Of a stretch of 64,000 nt of DNA, positions 63,809 to 64,000 are shown in pieces. Below the pieces are notes generated by a model. It saw only the letters and a program-made list of their open reading frames with translations. It ran no database searches and was not told the origin of the DNA. The position numbers were made by a program, and so were the translations under genes. How positions within the stretch are numbered: position 1 is the first letter of the stretch; each line of letters starts with the position of its first letter. This DNA comes from Endozoicomonas sp. OPT23 (lineage in GTDB: Bacteria > Pseudomonadota > Gammaproteobacteria > Pseudomonadales > Endozoicomonadaceae), in NCBI RefSeq assembly GCF_009653635.1, contig NZ_PPFD01000003.1, forward strand, positions 638,955 through 702,954, read 5' to 3'.

Positions 63809-64000
63809 GTGATTGATACAGATGGATTCAGACCCAATGTGGGCATAATCCTCGCTAATCAACACGGACAGGTACTCTGGGCGCGGCGCATCAGACAGGA
63901 GGCATGGCAGTTTCCACAGGGTGGCATCAACGATGATGAGAGCCCTGAAGAAGCCATGTATCGCGAGCTGTATGAGGAGATCGGACTCCAGCCGGAAGAT
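63809..64000 (+). CDS. rppH: RNA pyrophosphohydrolase RppH (5' part, cut by window end)
   Basis: RppH removes pyrophosphate from mRNA 5' ends to trigger decay. The first 64 codons are present. The GTG start gives [15 protein letters not shown], and the Nudix box begins [20 protein letters not shown] and continues into IG, with the rest beyond the window. GTG is the usual start of this gene in relatives. TAAGG lies upstream. Confidence 0.93.
   Translation, partial: MIDTDGFRPNVGIILANQHGQVLWARRIRQEAWQFPQGGINDDESPEEAMYRELYEEIGLQPED

Overview
The window is a chromosomal segment of a marine-type gammaproteobacterium, most likely an Oceanospirillales/Endozoicomonas-like organism. This is an inference from gene content, not from a marker gene. 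Supporting points are the pseudomonad-like order dksA-gluQ-cbrX-cbrA-cbrB, the pair HAD-IB phosphatase/rppH, a Vibrio/Pseudomonas-type heme uptake cluster, a LapD/LapG biofilm switch, and several unrecognised or eukaryote-like proteins (ankyrin, papain-fold, coiled-coil, tandem HAD) of the kind common in host-associated members of that group. No rRNA, CRISPR array, prophage or complete insertion sequence was seen.

Layout. 0-10 kb: lapG-lapD (adhesin retention control), a CAT-anticodon tRNA with promoter and terminator, UDP-glucose dehydrogenase, an EamA exporter, a 607-residue tandem HAD protein, ybaN, an epimerase-like protein and an acyl-CoA-dehydrogenase-like flavoprotein. 10-22.7 kb: an iron/heme block made of hutW-hutX-ygbA, the TonB-dependent receptor hutA, tonB-exbB-exbD-hutB-hutC-hutD, a YfcC carrier, a single-domain globin and the heme-degrading hutZ. 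Four near-identical Fur-type boxes precede hutW, hutA, tonB and hutZ, and an NsrR-like palindrome precedes the globin gene. A 160-bp MITE-like element lies after hutD. 22.7-32.3 kb: a DegT-like protein lacking the catalytic lysine, sfsA, dksA, gluQ, a secreted cysteine-containing protein flanked by related intergenic repeats, then cbrX-cbrA-cbrB. 32.3-44.9 kb: mostly housekeeping and envelope genes (fatty acid hydroxylase, DUF3299-like protein, alkaline phosphatase, coiled-coil protein, flavin disulfide reductase with a TVP38 protein, hemB, a polysaccharide-lyase-like lipoprotein, an SDR/quinone reductase pair with divergent LysR). 44.9-50.8 kb: AT-rich ankyrin protein, ppk1, a predicted papain/calpain-fold cysteine protease and a small companion protein. 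50.8-64 kb: nitrilase-family amidase, TANGO2-like protein, an isolated fliO with FliT-like and FliJ-like small genes, a PhnA-like zinc-ribbon protein, a bufferin-type RiPP operon (BufA-BufB-BufC-DoxX) with thioredoxin and YHS genes and a divergent AraC regulator, an AmpD-like amidase, a GNAT, rlmI, a HAD-IB phosphatase and the 5' end of rppH.

How it works together. The heme block is self-contained: receptor, its own TonB-ExbB-ExbD energiser, periplasmic binding protein and ABC importer, cytoplasmic carrier (HutX), radical-SAM heme-opening enzyme (HutW) and oxidative heme-cleaving enzyme (HutZ), apparently all under Fur, with ygbA and globin linking it to nitric oxide. The most unusual items are the bufferin operon with redox and YHS partners, the predicted papain-fold protein (C150/H356/D381), the Lys-less DegT protein, a dispersed structured repeat with compensatory hairpin changes, and the small cbrX gene overlapping cbrA.
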